The notes under the pieces are model-generated. The model worked only from the letters and a program-made list of their open reading frames with translations. It was not told where the DNA came from and made no database searches. This document shows positions 25,997 through 36,461 of a stretch of 42,814 nucleotides of DNA, in pieces. Origin of the DNA: Gammaproteobacteria bacterium (GTDB lineage: Bacteria; Pseudomonadota; Gammaproteobacteria; Eutrophobiales; Eutrophobiaceae); NCBI GenBank assembly GCA_011772965.1, contig WVYN01000060.1:9993-52806 (forward strand), written 5' to 3'. Positions within the stretch are counted from its first letter, which is position 1. Each line of letters opens with the position of its first letter. Both the position numbers and the translations under genes were made by a program.

Positions 25997-26839
25997 CTAT
26001 TTTTGTGCAATTTTAGTGCAATTGACCGGAACCGAATTATACCGGGCAGGAAATCCGGTAAACATTTCGCTCATGACATCGGTTTGCGATGACAGCTTAA
26101 TGTCGACCCAATACACCATTTTGGCATCCCGGTATGGGACAACGACGGGCTGATAGCCCCTGTCCTTTAGTTCATTGAGGCGCCGGTTAACTGCCGCCTG
26201 GGTGGAAAACAGACCAAGCGATATGGCATTCCTGAGGTCACCCGTTTCAATGAGGCGGTAGTCCCTGATGCCCTTGCTCTTCAGGTCCTCGATAGCCTTT
26301 ATCGCACTGCTGCGCGATTCCTGCTGTGCCAGGTAAACCCAGAAAAGCCGGTTCTCCTGTTCCCGTTCCAGACGTTGCTGGACATTTATTCGCCTTTCCT
26401 CGAACCAGGCAATCAGGTCAGCGGTTTGCTGATCATCTGGAAACGGACCATAAGAAAAACAGGTCTGCTGTGTTTCGGATAGATTGTTGCTGATACTACG
26501 GGTACTGATATCCGGTAACTGTGATACCAGCAAGTTCACGATTTCCTGCTCAATTTTCACATCGTTGGTCATACCGGAAACACCAGTCTGGATATCAGCT
26601 GCTGTTTTGGCAGCTTCCGATATATCAGTATCTACTGTTTCAATATCCGGTGAGTCATTGTTGGCGGTTTTTGTCTCCGGTGTTTTATTCAATTCACGAA
26701 CCAGAACCAGACGATCGACACCCCTCGGCACCGGCAGGGCCTCCTTGCGGTTATTCAGGTTGATACGGGTCTGGTGATCAATTTCCCAGCCCATATAGGC
26801 CACATTGATCACCAGTAAAAAGATAAATAACCACTTCAT
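25997..26839 (-). CDS. SPOR-domain membrane-anchored protein
   Basis: 280 residues. An N-terminal hydrophobic segment (about 3-18, WLFIFLLVINVAYMGW) is an uncleaved anchor, followed by an acidic Thr-rich linker and a C-terminal SPOR domain (about 180-260; AISLGLFSTQAAVNRRLNELKDRGYQPVVV). SPOR domains bind glycan strands lacking stem peptides, often at the division septum. A short CFSYGPF block at about 140 resembles an additional half-SPOR unit. The start overlaps the coaX stop by 4 nt. A SPOR gene after birA-coaX is a recurrent gammaproteobacterial order. Confidence 0.87.
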   Translation of the reverse strand: MKWLFIFLLVINVAYMGWEIDHQTRINLNNRKEALPVPRGVDRLVLVRELNKTPETKTANNDSPDIETVDTDISEAAKTAADIQTGVSGMTNDVKIEQEIVNLLVSQLPDISTRSISNNLSETQQTCFSYGPFPDDQQTADLIAWFEERRINVQQRLEREQENRLFWVYLAQQESRSSAIKAIEDLKSKGIRDYRLIETGDLRNAISLGLFSTQAAVNRRLNELKDRGYQPVVVPYRDAKMVYWVDIKLSSQTDVMSEMFTGFPARYNSVPVNCTKIAQK

Positions 26840-27573
26840 TCCAGATTCGCCGCGTAAATCGCCAGACCTTCCAGCACCAGGTGTGGTTCGATGCTGTGCC
26901 TTGCCTTGAGCAAGTCACTGATCAAATCCGCCTCGCCACCGGTTAAAAGACACATGATATTTTCATTTACTTCCGAGGTGTTTATAACATGCTCGACCAG
27001 GGATACCAACGCCAGTGCACAACCATTGGCCACGGCCTGCCGGGTATTTATCGCAAGGTCAACACCCGCCGGATCGATGGATTCAGGTATCCCCGACGTC
27101 TGTTTGAATAATGATTGCTGCATGGTATTCAGACCGGGAACAATCAAGCCCCCTATGTGTATGCCGTTTTCCCCCAGGACATCGATTGTCACCGCCGTCC
27201 CACAATCTACTACACAGACCGGTGATTGATATTTTTTCCATGCAGCAATCAGGGCCATCCAGCGATCGATACCGTATTCACTGATATCACTGTAGGCATT
27301 TTGCACACCGAACGCAGAGCATGATACCTGAGCATAAACAGGTTTAAGCTTCCAGTTATGAGATATCCAGTCATCCAGTGTTTTATTCAAGCTGCTTGCT
27401 GCGACACTGGAAACTATAATCTGTTCAGGAATTGCAAGTGCAGACCAGTTTTCTGCCAACAGAGCTGAAATATCTTTCTGATTATGGGCAACACTGCAAT
27501 GCTCTGTTAAGTTCTGATCAAGCAACGCCCATTTAATTCGTGAATTACCGATATCAACCAGAAGCTGCATCAT
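26836..27573 (-). CDS. coaX: Type III pantothenate kinase CoaX
   Basis: 245 residues. It phosphorylates pantothenate, the first step of coenzyme A synthesis, and is the feedback-resistant ASKHA-fold enzyme that replaces CoaA in this locus. Motifs: LLVDIGNSRIKWA (phosphate 1), YGIDRWMALIAAW, VVDCGTAVTIDVL (phosphate 2), HIGGLIVPGL and LTGGEAD (adenosine). ATG 27573 overlaps the birA stop by 4 nt (ATGA), and its own stop overlaps the SPOR gene start. Confidence 0.96.
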   Translation of the reverse strand: MMQLLVDIGNSRIKWALLDQNLTEHCSVAHNQKDISALLAENWSALAIPEQIIVSSVAASSLNKTLDDWISHNWKLKPVYAQVSCSAFGVQNAYSDISEYGIDRWMALIAAWKKYQSPVCVVDCGTAVTIDVLGENGIHIGGLIVPGLNTMQQSLFKQTSGIPESIDPAGVDLAINTRQAVANGCALALVSLVEHVINTSEVNENIMCLLTGGEADLISDLLKARHSIEPHLVLEGLAIYAANLE

Positions 27574-28547
27574 TCCACTCTCATGCTGATCTCACCGATA
27601 TGGAATCTTCTGACCTGATGATTGATTTCCATCATCAGGGCCCCGTGATCATCAATGTCCAGTATCCGGCCTCTCAGGGTCTCATCCGGTAATATGAGGC
27701 GTGCCAGTTTTCCTTTCATACAATCATAGGTTCGCCACTCTTTCATGATTGATGCTGGCTCAGCCTGACTGATTTTTTCAAGCAACATAACCAGATTATT
27801 GATAATAATGGCAGCGCACTCGTTTCTTGAAAGACGATTCTCAGATACGCTGAGAATGTCGGTCCAGGGTTGATCAATGGCATCAACATCCATGGTCCTG
27901 ATTGCATAATTGAGTCCGATGCCAATAACTGCATTACAGGGACCTGCAGATTCAGCCCTTATTTCAACCAGTATGCCGCCAAGTTTTTTTCCGTTTACGA
28001 ATATATCATTTGGCCATTTCAGCCCGGCATTGGTGATACCAACTTGCTGCAGTGCCCGGATAATTGCAACCCCGGTACCGAGGGAAATGACCGTTAATGG
28101 TTCAGGAGAGACTGGAAAATGCCATCCCAGTGATAAACAGATGCCCGAGGCAAAAGGAGATATCCAGGAATTGCCGTGCCTGCCACGGCCGGCAGACTGG
28201 TATTCCGCCAGGGCCAGACGACTATGGATGTTTTCAGTTCCGATTAATTCAGATAAATAGCGGTTGGTGGAATCAATTTCGCTGAAGACCTCCAGGCTGC
28301 TTAGTCTATTTCTGACAGCAGGAATAAGCCCTGAATCAAGTTTTGCTTTATTCAGTAATTCCAGGGTATCGGGCAAGCGATGCCCCTTACCTTTCACCGA
28401 GTGAATAACCAGTCCATACTCTTCCAGCTGTCTGACCTTTTGTGATATCGCGGCACGTGATATGGATAATTTTTCCCCCAGCTCTGATCCCGAATGAAAT
28501 TGCCCGTCCGCCAGCAAGGCCAATAATTGATGATGTGACTGGTTCAT
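27570..28547 (-). CDS. birA: Biotin protein ligase/biotin operon repressor BirA
   Basis: 325 residues. An N-terminal winged helix-turn-helix (about 5-60; GSELGEKLSISRAAISQKVRQLEEYGL) implies repressor function. The central ligase domain has the biotinyl-AMP loop AGRGRHGNSWISP (about 117-129) and LKWPNDIFVNGKKLGGILVE, and a C-terminal SH3-like domain follows. It attaches biotin to acetyl-CoA carboxylase BCCP. It heads the birA-coaX-SPOR cluster with overlapping starts. Confidence 0.95.
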   Translation of the reverse strand: MNQSHHQLLALLADGQFHSGSELGEKLSISRAAISQKVRQLEEYGLVIHSVKGKGHRLPDTLELLNKAKLDSGLIPAVRNRLSSLEVFSEIDSTNRYLSELIGTENIHSRLALAEYQSAGRGRHGNSWISPFASGICLSLGWHFPVSPEPLTVISLGTGVAIIRALQQVGITNAGLKWPNDIFVNGKKLGGILVEIRAESAGPCNAVIGIGLNYAIRTMDVDAIDQPWTDILSVSENRLSRNECAAIIINNLVMLLEKISQAEPASIMKEWRTYDCMKGKLARLILPDETLRGRILDIDDHGALMMEINHQVRRFHIGEISMRVE

Positions 28548-28575
28548 GAAATGCCGGAATTTTTGAGCTCAGAAA

Positions 28576-28595
28576 TCCCAATCAGAATATTGGGA
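28576..28595 (-). terminator. Hairpin after the VWA-FHA gene region, weak
   Basis: TCCCAAT (28576-28582) and ATTGGGA (28589-28595) make a perfect 7-bp stem with a 6-nt loop, 29 nt past the VWA-FHA stop. In the minus direction only three T residues follow, so termination would be inefficient. It could instead be an operator for the birA promoter. Confidence 0.35.
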
Positions 28596-28623
28596 GAAAC
28601 AAGTAAAGGTAATCCCGGTAATA

Positions 28624-30252
28624 CTATTTATCTTCCTTTTCATCCAGGTCAAGAAAATTATCAAGCGTCATGTCATCATCAGGATCAGATCTTAGTGTTG
28701 CATTCTTATCTTCATCACCAATGGTCTCGTCATCACCGTCCAGCATGAGTGTCTCTTCCTCTGCAAATTTGCTGCCTTTAGGTTTCTTCCTGGAAGTATC
28801 GTCTTTGTCCTTGTCAGGCGATGATGAATCGCTTAGATCAAAATCAGCAGACTTGATATTACCTGTTGTTGATGCCAATACCGTATTTGACAGCACCGTC
28901 TTCTCGGCTTCAACCATATCAGGCATAACGAACTCAAATTCAGTCTTATAAAGTCTGATTCTGTCTCCATGTTTCAAGCGTACTTCACCGGTAATCATTT
29001 TATTGTTAACAAACGTACCGTTGATGCTCCCCTGGTCAGCAATCCAGTAAGAATAATCCTTGTAAGTAATAAGTGCATGACGACGGCCTATTGTTGATTC
29101 GGGGACGATAATGTAATCCATATGATCTGTGGCTGTTCCGGCTACACGTCCAAACATTACTGGCTTTGTTCCCAGCTTATAATTAGGTAATAATGTCTTG
29201 CCGCTTAGGTCATTAATGTAGGCTTCCTGTACTTGATCCTGATCTTTTCTGGACTTATTACTCCTGAATACAATCCAAACCATTACGACTACCGCGATAA
29301 TCAATACTGATAAGGCCACAAGTATCAGCATTGATCGCATGCGTTCTTCTTCACTCATCTTGCCTTGATCGACTGGAATCTCAATATATATGGGTTGTTG
29401 GGCAGGCGTGGAGGTTTCCGTTTCTGCGGTAGTTAATTCACTTTCCGCCAGGGGAAGATGATTTACCTGATCATTAATGCTGGTAAAGACATTCTCCAGG
29501 TCTTCAGCCTTGAGTACACGGTAATACTCACCATTGGTTCGTTGTGCCAAAGACTGTATCAGCTCAAAATCTGCATCTTCGGTAAATGCTATGCCATAAA
29601 TTGATATATCAGACTCTCCAGCATCATCTGCGAGGTCAGTTTTCAACCATTTCGATTTCTCAATATCACGTTGTGGATTACCCGTATCGACAATACCATC
29701 AGTCATAAAAACAATCAGTTTCCTGGCATCCGTTCTCGCAGTGGTTTTCAATTCATAAATGGCGCGTTCTATTGCCGCCGGACTGTTTGTGTACTGGCCC
29801 CGATAATCAATTTGGTCAAGACTGTTCAGAATAGTTGCCCGGCTGTTCTCATTAACAATAGTCAGCGGCACTGAAAGGCGGACATTTTGATCGAATACAA
29901 TAATTGCTACCCGGGTTTCCTCATCGAGCCCATTAATAAATTCAATGACTGCCTGGCTGGTTAGAAAATCAGGGTCATTCTTTTTCATGCTGCCAGAATT
30001 ATCGAGCACCAGGAATACATCCTTCTGGATTATCGGCATGGTTAGATCGCCTGCGTCCTTCATATCTTCAGGGATGATGATTGACACTTGTGCCTCTTCT
30101 CCTGCTGCCGTGATGTTGATATCGGCATTGGTTTCTGAGTCCAGGGCTTCCTGTCCCGGATCAATCTGATTCGGGACTTCTCCGGCAACCGCAGGTGAAA
30201 CAGCGATCGAAAGCAAGAGAAAACCAAGAATAAGTTGCGAGGCCAGATTCAT
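28624..30252 (-). CDS. VWA-transmembrane-FHA protein
   Basis: 542 residues from the start placed at a signal-like sequence; an in-frame ATG at 30336, overlapping the upstream stop as TAATG, would add 28 residues. Order: signal (about 1-23), a von Willebrand A domain (about 77-260) with an intact MIDAS (Asp84, Ser86 and Ser88 in LDNSGSMKK; MTDGIVD near 183), and one membrane helix (about 308-330). A forkhead-associated domain (about 360-440; FGR, GRRHALITY, DQGSINGTFVNN) and an acidic tail rich in Asp, Glu and Thr follow. The adhesion domain would face the periplasm and the phosphothreonine-binding FHA the cytoplasm. The tail carries a Thr510-x-x-Asp513 motif that an FHA could bind. No kinase is nearby, and function is unknown. 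Confidence 0.87.
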   Translation of the reverse strand: MNLASQLILGFLLLSIAVSPAVAGEVPNQIDPGQEALDSETNADINITAAGEEAQVSIIIPEDMKDAGDLTMPIIQKDVFLVLDNSGSMKKNDPDFLTSQAVIEFINGLDEETRVAIIVFDQNVRLSVPLTIVNENSRATILNSLDQIDYRGQYTNSPAAIERAIYELKTTARTDARKLIVFMTDGIVDTGNPQRDIEKSKWLKTDLADDAGESDISIYGIAFTEDADFELIQSLAQRTNGEYYRVLKAEDLENVFTSINDQVNHLPLAESELTTAETETSTPAQQPIYIEIPVDQGKMSEEERMRSMLILVALSVLIIAVVVMVWIVFRSNKSRKDQDQVQEAYINDLSGKTLLPNYKLGTKPVMFGRVAGTATDHMDYIIVPESTIGRRHALITYKDYSYWIADQGSINGTFVNNKMITGEVRLKHGDRIRLYKTEFEFVMPDMVEAEKTVLSNTVLASTTGNIKSADFDLSDSSSPDKDKDDTSRKKPKGSKFAEEETLMLDGDDETIGDEDKNATLRSDPDDDMTLDNFLDLDEKEDK

Positions 30253-30335
30253 GATGAGAGAGGATTCAATGACCACCTGCCAGTAATCCGTGAAGCTTGC
30301 ATGCAGTAACCCGTTAATTTGCTGTATTTTTCCCA

Positions 30336-31184
30336 TTATGACATAACACCGGGGGTGTTTCCGGTCTGGATCGGCCTTTGAGGATCAGAACACCAATCGC
30401 TCCATGACCCCGCATACAGCCTGGCCGCCGGCATACCGGCACAGGCAATGGCGAGCAGGTTATGACATGCCGTGACGCCGGAGCCACAATAAAATACCAC
30501 CTCATCAGAGGGGACATCGGCAAACAGGTGTGCGAACTGTTGTTTCAATTCTTCGGTATTCTTGAAACGGCCGCTTGCATCAAGATTCTCCTGCCAGAAA
30601 TGATTAATGGCCCCCGGGATATGTCCCGCCGCTGAATCGATGGGTTCATGTTCACCCCGGTATCGCTTCGGATCTCTGGAGTCCACGAGCAAGGGACAGC
30701 CTTGAACCTGATCAACGGTAATCAGCCATGATTTGTGTGGAGAACCGTGATATTCAGTCTTTGGATTTCTTTCTTCGCCATCCAGTACCGGGTAACGATT
30801 TTCCTGCCATGCCGGCCAGCCACCATCGAGAACGGCCACCGCTTGGTGACCCATGTATCTCAGTAACCACCAGAGACGCCCGGCAAAGGCACCGCTGCTG
30901 GCATCATAAACAATGACCTGGGTATGTGGCCTGATGCCTAAACGTCCAAACAATCGATTCAGGTGATCCGCGGAGGGCATGGGATGGCGACCGTGATCAG
31001 TCAAGGGCGGGCCACTCAGATCGTCATGGACATCGGCAAAAACAGCTCCGGGAATATGTGAATCCAGATAGGAATCTCTACCCTTGTTTGTGTCCGCAAG
31101 ATCATAACGGCAATCCACGATGACCCACTCCGGGTCTTCCAGATTTGTACGCAGATCTTGTGCAATTATCAGAGTTGTATACAT
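30336..31184 (-). CDS. sseA: 3-mercaptopyruvate/thiosulfate sulfurtransferase (two rhodanese domains)
   Basis: 282 residues from ATG 31184, like E. coli SseA (281); the frame extends 35 codons further but that part is not conserved. Two rhodanese domains are present. The first is non-catalytic, with VIVYDASSGAFAGRLWWLL, and the second has the active loop CGSGVTA. CGSGV(T/S) favours mercaptopyruvate over thiosulfate (rhodaneses typically have CRxGV). It transfers sulfur to cyanide or thiols in the cytoplasm. Its stop is just before a possible start of the VWA-FHA gene, and it is divergent from the aminopeptidase gene. Confidence 0.9.
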   Translation of the reverse strand: MYTTLIIAQDLRTNLEDPEWVIVDCRYDLADTNKGRDSYLDSHIPGAVFADVHDDLSGPPLTDHGRHPMPSADHLNRLFGRLGIRPHTQVIVYDASSGAFAGRLWWLLRYMGHQAVAVLDGGWPAWQENRYPVLDGEERNPKTEYHGSPHKSWLITVDQVQGCPLLVDSRDPKRYRGEHEPIDSAAGHIPGAINHFWQENLDASGRFKNTEELKQQFAHLFADVPSDEVVFYCGSGVTACHNLLAIACAGMPAARLYAGSWSDWCSDPQRPIQTGNTPGVMS

Positions 31185-31265
31185 TAATACTGGCTTAAAC
31201 TGCCTGCTTGGTTTCAACGGTTTAAGGATACATTGATGGCCACGGCCGGGGAATAACTTACTGTT

Positions 31266-32348
31266 TTGATTTCCAAGACTGATACACATTACTGCAGAAC
31301 ATTAGCACTGATCCTGCTTACTGCCACGCTGTCTGGTTGCAGTTCTATGGACTATTACACAGAATCCATGATGGGCCAGATGGAGATCATGCAAAAGCGG
31401 GAGTCGATTTCAACTCTCATAGATTCGCCATCTATCGACACAGAACTGCGTAATCAACTTCAATATGTTCTTGCAGTCAGGGAATTTGCCAGCAAATCAC
31501 TGGGGCTGCCTGATAATGAAAGCTACCGATACTATGCCGACTTGCAACGAGAGTATGCGGTCTGGAATGTCTTTGCGACACCTCCCCTGTCTCTTGAGAG
31601 CAAGCAATGGTGTTTTCCGGTTGCCGGTTGCCTGAGCTATCGTGGCTTTTTCTCACCTGAGGATGCCGCCCGATTTGCAGACAAGATGGATAAAGAAGGT
31701 CTGGATGTGTTTGTGGGTGGCGTCAGCGCCTATTCCACCCTTGGCTGGTTTGCAGACCCCTTGCTGAATACCATGATGAACCGCACGAATGTAGAAATCG
31801 CTGAGATCATTTTCCATGAACTGGCACACCAGAAACTGTTTATCCGTAATGAAACCGGATTCAATGAAGCCTTTGCCGAGACTGTCGCACTGGCAGGTGT
31901 CAGACACTGGCTGCAATCACACGGAACTGCTGATGAGTTATTGCAGTATGAGAGTCAGAAAACAATTGAAGCCCGGTTTGTCAGTATGGTCATGCAGACC
32001 CGAAATGAACTGGAGAAACTATATCAGTCTGATCAGGATGAGACGAACAAACTGCGTGAGAAAAACCGTCTGCTGGGAAACCTGAAAAGGAGATATCAGG
32101 ATCAGCGCTGGGAATTCCCCGGGCTTTCCAGATACGAGGACTGGTTCAGTGAAGACGTAAATAACGCAAAGCTCTCGGCAGTCGCCACCTATCGGGAATA
32201 CCTGCCCGGTTTTATTGCCCTCCTGCATTCTGTCGATGGACAATTCCTGCCTTTCTATCAACAGGTCGAGGCACTGTCCCGCTGTGACCGTCCAAAACGA
32301 GAAAGAATTCTCAAGGATCGGGTCACGGACTTTTATTGCCCTGATTAA
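31266..32348 (+). CDS. Lipoprotein zinc aminopeptidase-like protein (PF10023 type)
   Basis: 360 residues. The N-terminus ends in LSGCSSM, a lipobox with Cys25, so the protein should be a lipoprotein. The zinc site is IIFHELAHQ (about 182-190), followed by the downstream Glu in FNEAFAETVALAG. This pattern belongs to a family annotated as predicted aminopeptidase in proteobacteria. The substrate is unknown. The start seems to be TTG 31266, since an in-frame stop lies at 31254 and no ATG precedes the signal; GGGGA is about 14 nt upstream, rather far. It is divergent from the sulfurtransferase. Confidence 0.82.
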   Translation: MISKTDTHYCRTLALILLTATLSGCSSMDYYTESMMGQMEIMQKRESISTLIDSPSIDTELRNQLQYVLAVREFASKSLGLPDNESYRYYADLQREYAVWNVFATPPLSLESKQWCFPVAGCLSYRGFFSPEDAARFADKMDKEGLDVFVGGVSAYSTLGWFADPLLNTMMNRTNVEIAEIIFHELAHQKLFIRNETGFNEAFAETVALAGVRHWLQSHGTADELLQYESQKTIEARFVSMVMQTRNELEKLYQSDQDETNKLREKNRLLGNLKRRYQDQRWEFPGLSRYEDWFSEDVNNAKLSAVATYREYLPGFIALLHSVDGQFLPFYQQVEALSRCDRPKRERILKDRVTDFYCPD

Positions 32349-32476
32349 ACGCCTATCATGCCTGTCCAGCGCCAGAATATGGCGTCAGAAAATACTCTGG
32401 TAAATGATATTTCATTATGTTTATCATGGATTTGGTTTATTATTCGCCTTTCAAGAGACGCTCCGGATGCTGACAT

Positions 32477-33352
32477 ATGCTTAACAAGTTCTTCTCCAAA
32501 CCGGTAGAACTTTCAGTCGGGGATCAGATCCTCAGGTTTTGTTCGATCCCGGATTTTGAATTCAGCCTCAGCGGCCGGACCTCAGTTCCCACCAAAAAGA
32601 TCAAGGAACTGGTCAAACTCTCAACCAAGAAACTCAAGAACGAGGCGATCACCATTAAGGATATTGAAAAACGCTTCGTATCGATTCTTTCACGCTCCAT
32701 CGAGGAACCCGGCAGCATTAACCAGGCTATGCGGGAACTGGATCCCTCGATCTTCTCCCAGGACCATGGCTGGCGCAGTATCATCGCTGCCCTGAACGAA
32801 ACCAGTGATGATCTTAACCCGTTTCGCCGGGTGGCCTTGGTGAAATACATGCAATACCTCTCGGCCCGCCAGGAAATTATCAAGTACATTTACTCTGAAA
32901 AGCAGGCCCAGTTGAATGGCAATGGCAAGGGAGGGGATGTAAGCAACGACAACCTTAGCGGCACCCTGATCCTCGAAAGCACCCTGTTTGAGCCTGAGAA
33001 TGTTGGCAAGCATGAAGAATTGGAACGGATGCCAAAGGGTGAGGTTATCTGCCTGAAAGTTCCGGACGGGAAAGAGGTCGACATATGCCTTTCCAGGCAT
33101 CACTGCAAACTGACCTGCAAGGATGGTGTCGGCTTTATCGATCAGGAAAACCGGCGCCACCCACTGAAAAAAGGTAAAAATTACATTGGCAGGGACACCG
33201 GCAGCACCGTGAAAATCGACCCGACATTGCGGGACATCTCCCGGCTTCACTTGTTGATTGAATATTCGGACGACAATCAATTTTTACTGACTGATATGTC
33301 CTCTCACGGCACCTACATTCATCCACGGCTGCTGGAGCAACACACCTCCTGA
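32477..33352 (+). CDS. Cytoplasmic FHA-domain protein
   Basis: 291 residues with no signal or membrane helix. The first 150 residues are charged and probably helical, with no family I recognise (VPTKKIKELVKLSTKKLKNE). A short linker contains GTLILESTLFEPE, with Thr residues near acidic ones. The C-terminal FHA domain (about 215-285) reads KNYIGRDTGST, DISRLHLLIEY and DMSSHGTYI, with the Arg, Ser and Gly-Thr positions that bind phosphothreonine. It lies 128 nt after the aminopeptidase gene and about 2.2 kb from the VWA-FHA gene. A signalling adaptor role is inference. Confidence 0.82.
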   Translation: MLNKFFSKPVELSVGDQILRFCSIPDFEFSLSGRTSVPTKKIKELVKLSTKKLKNEAITIKDIEKRFVSILSRSIEEPGSINQAMRELDPSIFSQDHGWRSIIAALNETSDDLNPFRRVALVKYMQYLSARQEIIKYIYSEKQAQLNGNGKGGDVSNDNLSGTLILESTLFEPENVGKHEELERMPKGEVICLKVPDGKEVDICLSRHHCKLTCKDGVGFIDQENRRHPLKKGKNYIGRDTGSTVKIDPTLRDISRLHLLIEYSDDNQFLLTDMSSHGTYIHPRLLEQHTS

Positions 33353-33361
33353 GCCAACGGC

Positions 33362-33383
33362 GCCCGGGCCTTGTACCCGGGGC
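33362..33383 (+). other. GC-rich hairpin after the FHA gene
   Basis: GCCCGGG (33362-33368) can pair with CCCGGGGC (33376-33383) with one bulged base. It lies 9 nt beyond the stop and is followed by AT-rich DNA but no T-run, so it is only a weak terminator candidate. Confidence 0.3.
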
Positions 33384-33495
33384 AGGCATATATTAAAAAA
33401 AACGATATCAGTATAATTACTTATTATTTAATGGAATATAGAATGTTTGCTAGGATATGCATCCTGTCGAGACAACCAAATAATTGGCAATTAAG

Positions 33496-34230
33496 ATGAC
33501 TAAAGAATTCGATACTGAACAACTGGCAAAGGAATACAGGGACAAGAGCCCGCAGGAGATCCTGGCCCTGGCGCTGGAACACTTTGACACCGCAGCAATC
33601 TCCTTCAGCGGGGCCGAGGACGTGGTCCTGGTGGACATGGCCTCGAGGATCCGCCCCGATTTCAAGGTATTTTCCCTGGATACCGGTCGCCTGCACCCGG
33701 AAACCTACCGCCTGTTCGAGCAGGTCAGAAAGCATTATAAGGTAGACATTGATGTCCTCTCACCAGACAAGGAGGCCGTCGAACAACTGGTCCGGGAAAA
33801 GGGCCTGTTCAGTTTCTATGAGGACGGTCATAAGGAGTGCTGCGGCATCCGCAAGGTTGCCCCGCTGCGCAAGAAGCTGGCGACGCTGGATGCCTGGATT
33901 ACCGGCCAGCGCAAGGACCAGAGCCCGGGTACCCGCGCGGATGTCCCGGTGGTGGAAAAAGACATTGCCTTCTCGACCCCCGACCATTCGCTGATCAAGT
34001 TCAATCCGCTGTCTTTCTGGAGTTCGGCCCAGGTCTGGCAGTACATTCGTGAAAATGATGTGCCTTACAATGAACTGCATACCAAGGGTTTCGTCAGCAT
34101 TGGCTGCGAACCCTGTACCCGCCCGGTATTACCAAACCAGCACGAACGCGAGGGCCGCTGGTGGTGGGAAGAAGCCACCATGAAGGAATGCGGGTTGCAC
34201 GCGGGCAACATCAAGCAACAGACTGGATAA
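33496..34230 (+). CDS. cysH: Adenylyl-sulfate (APS) reductase, [4Fe-4S] type
   Basis: 244 residues. It reduces activated sulfate to sulfite for cysteine synthesis. The nucleotide-binding segment is [12 protein letters not shown] and the catalytic cysteine is in the C-terminal KECGLHAG. The pair of cysteine motifs ECCGIRK and GCEPCTRP binds a [4Fe-4S] cluster, which marks the APS-using (plant-like) enzyme rather than the cluster-free PAPS reductase of E. coli. ATG 33496 is taken as the start; a TTG at 33484 is in frame. No strong ribosome site is seen. The downstream thioredoxin-like gene begins 5 nt after the stop. Confidence 0.95.
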   Translation: MTKEFDTEQLAKEYRDKSPQEILALALEHFDTAAISFSGAEDVVLVDMASRIRPDFKVFSLDTGRLHPETYRLFEQVRKHYKVDIDVLSPDKEAVEQLVREKGLFSFYEDGHKECCGIRKVAPLRKKLATLDAWITGQRKDQSPGTRADVPVVEKDIAFSTPDHSLIKFNPLSFWSSAQVWQYIRENDVPYNELHTKGFVSIGCEPCTRPVLPNQHEREGRWWWEEATMKECGLHAGNIKQQTG

Positions 34231-34235
34231 GCCCA

Positions 34236-34571
34236 ATGCAGATTTCGATGGTCAAGAAAATCAAGGCTGATGGCTCTCCCTGCCGCAAGTGCCAGGAGGT
34301 TGGAGAGCGCCTGAAATCGGCGGGTCTGGAAGACCGGATTAACCGGGTGATCATTGCCGACGAACGTGAGCCCGACAGCGAGGGGATGCAGCTTGCTGTC
34401 CAATACCAGATAGACAGGGCCCCGTTCTTCCTGGTTGAGGAAGAAGGCCAGGAACCACGCATCTATACGGTCTATATGCGCTTTCTCAAGGAAGTACTGC
34501 AAACCGAGGCCTCTGAAGAAGAGCAACTCAAGGACATCCTCGACTCCTCTCCCGATCTCGATTACATCTAG
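34236..34571 (+). CDS. Small thioredoxin-like protein, probable APS reductase partner
   Basis: 111 residues starting MQISMVKKI. A CRKC dithiol (SPCRKCQEV) is in the position of a thioredoxin or glutaredoxin active site, and RAPFFLVEE supplies the cis-proline strand of the fold. APS reductase needs a dithiol reductant, and plant APS reductases carry a fused thioredoxin-like domain, so a dedicated electron donor is a natural inference. I do not recognise a named family. The gene is 5 nt after cysH and ends 6 nt before the convergent cysB stop. Confidence 0.78.
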   Translation: MQISMVKKIKADGSPCRKCQEVGERLKSAGLEDRINRVIIADEREPDSEGMQLAVQYQIDRAPFFLVEEEGQEPRIYTVYMRFLKEVLQTEASEEEQLKDILDSSPDLDYI

Positions 34572-34577
34572 CGTTAA

Positions 34578-35678
<1,101 letters not shown>

Positions 35679-36461
35679 ATGGACTTCGCTTTTACAATTG
35701 CCGGATTCATCGTCGGTTTTATTGTCGGTCTGACCGGTGTCGGCGGTGGTTCGCTCATGACCCCGATTCTGGTCCTGTTTTTTGGCATCACACCGGCCAT
35801 CGCCGTGGGTACGGATCTGCTGTATGCAGCCGTCACCAAGTCCGGCGGCATCGTAGTCCACCACCACCGTAAAACCATTGAATGGAGTATTGTCGGCCTG
35901 CTTTGCCTGGGCAGTATCCCGGCGACCTTTGCCGCCATATCGATCCTGAAATACCTGGGCGAGGCCGGGAAAAATTATGACCAGCTGATCACCACGACCC
36001 TCAGTATTGCCCTGATTCTGACCTCACTCGTGCTGATCTTTAAAAAGCAATTGTTGGTCCTGGGACAGAATGACCGGTTTGCGACAATGCGGAACATTCA
36101 CCATCGTTACCAGAAACACATGACCGTGTTGTCAGGTGCATTGATCGGAGTACTGGTCTCCTTTTCTTCGGTTGGCGCCGGCGCCCTGGGGGCAGCAATC
36201 CTGTTGTTCCTATACCCAAGAATCCGTTCCGCGTCCATCGTTGGCACCGACCTTGCCCACGCGGTACCCATCACTGCCATTGCCGGCCTCGGCCACCTGC
36301 ATCTCGGCACGGTGAACCTGACACTGCTGGGCAGTCTGTTAATCGGCTCCCTGCCGGGTATCTATCTGGGCAGTCACCTCGGCAGCTATCTCCCGGAAAA
36401 AATCATGCGCCCGGTGCTGGCCAGCATGCTGTTCATGATTGGTTTACGGATGGCCATATAA
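35679..36461 (+). CDS. TSUP-family (TauE/SafE) permease
   Basis: 260 residues with about eight membrane helices. The TSUP signature is repeated: GFIVGLTGVGGGSLMTPIL in the first half and VGAGALGAAILL in the second. The family moves sulfite, sulfate, thiosulfate, sulfoacetate or other organosulfur anions. Being divergent from cysB and close to cysH suggests sulfate or thiosulfate uptake for assimilation, which is inference. A bidirectional-looking hairpin follows at once. Confidence 0.87.
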   Translation: MDFAFTIAGFIVGFIVGLTGVGGGSLMTPILVLFFGITPAIAVGTDLLYAAVTKSGGIVVHHHRKTIEWSIVGLLCLGSIPATFAAISILKYLGEAGKNYDQLITTTLSIALILTSLVLIFKKQLLVLGQNDRFATMRNIHHRYQKHMTVLSGALIGVLVSFSSVGAGALGAAILLFLYPRIRSASIVGTDLAHAVPITAIAGLGHLHLGTVNLTLLGSLLIGSLPGIYLGSHLGSYLPEKIMRPVLASMLFMIGLRMAI

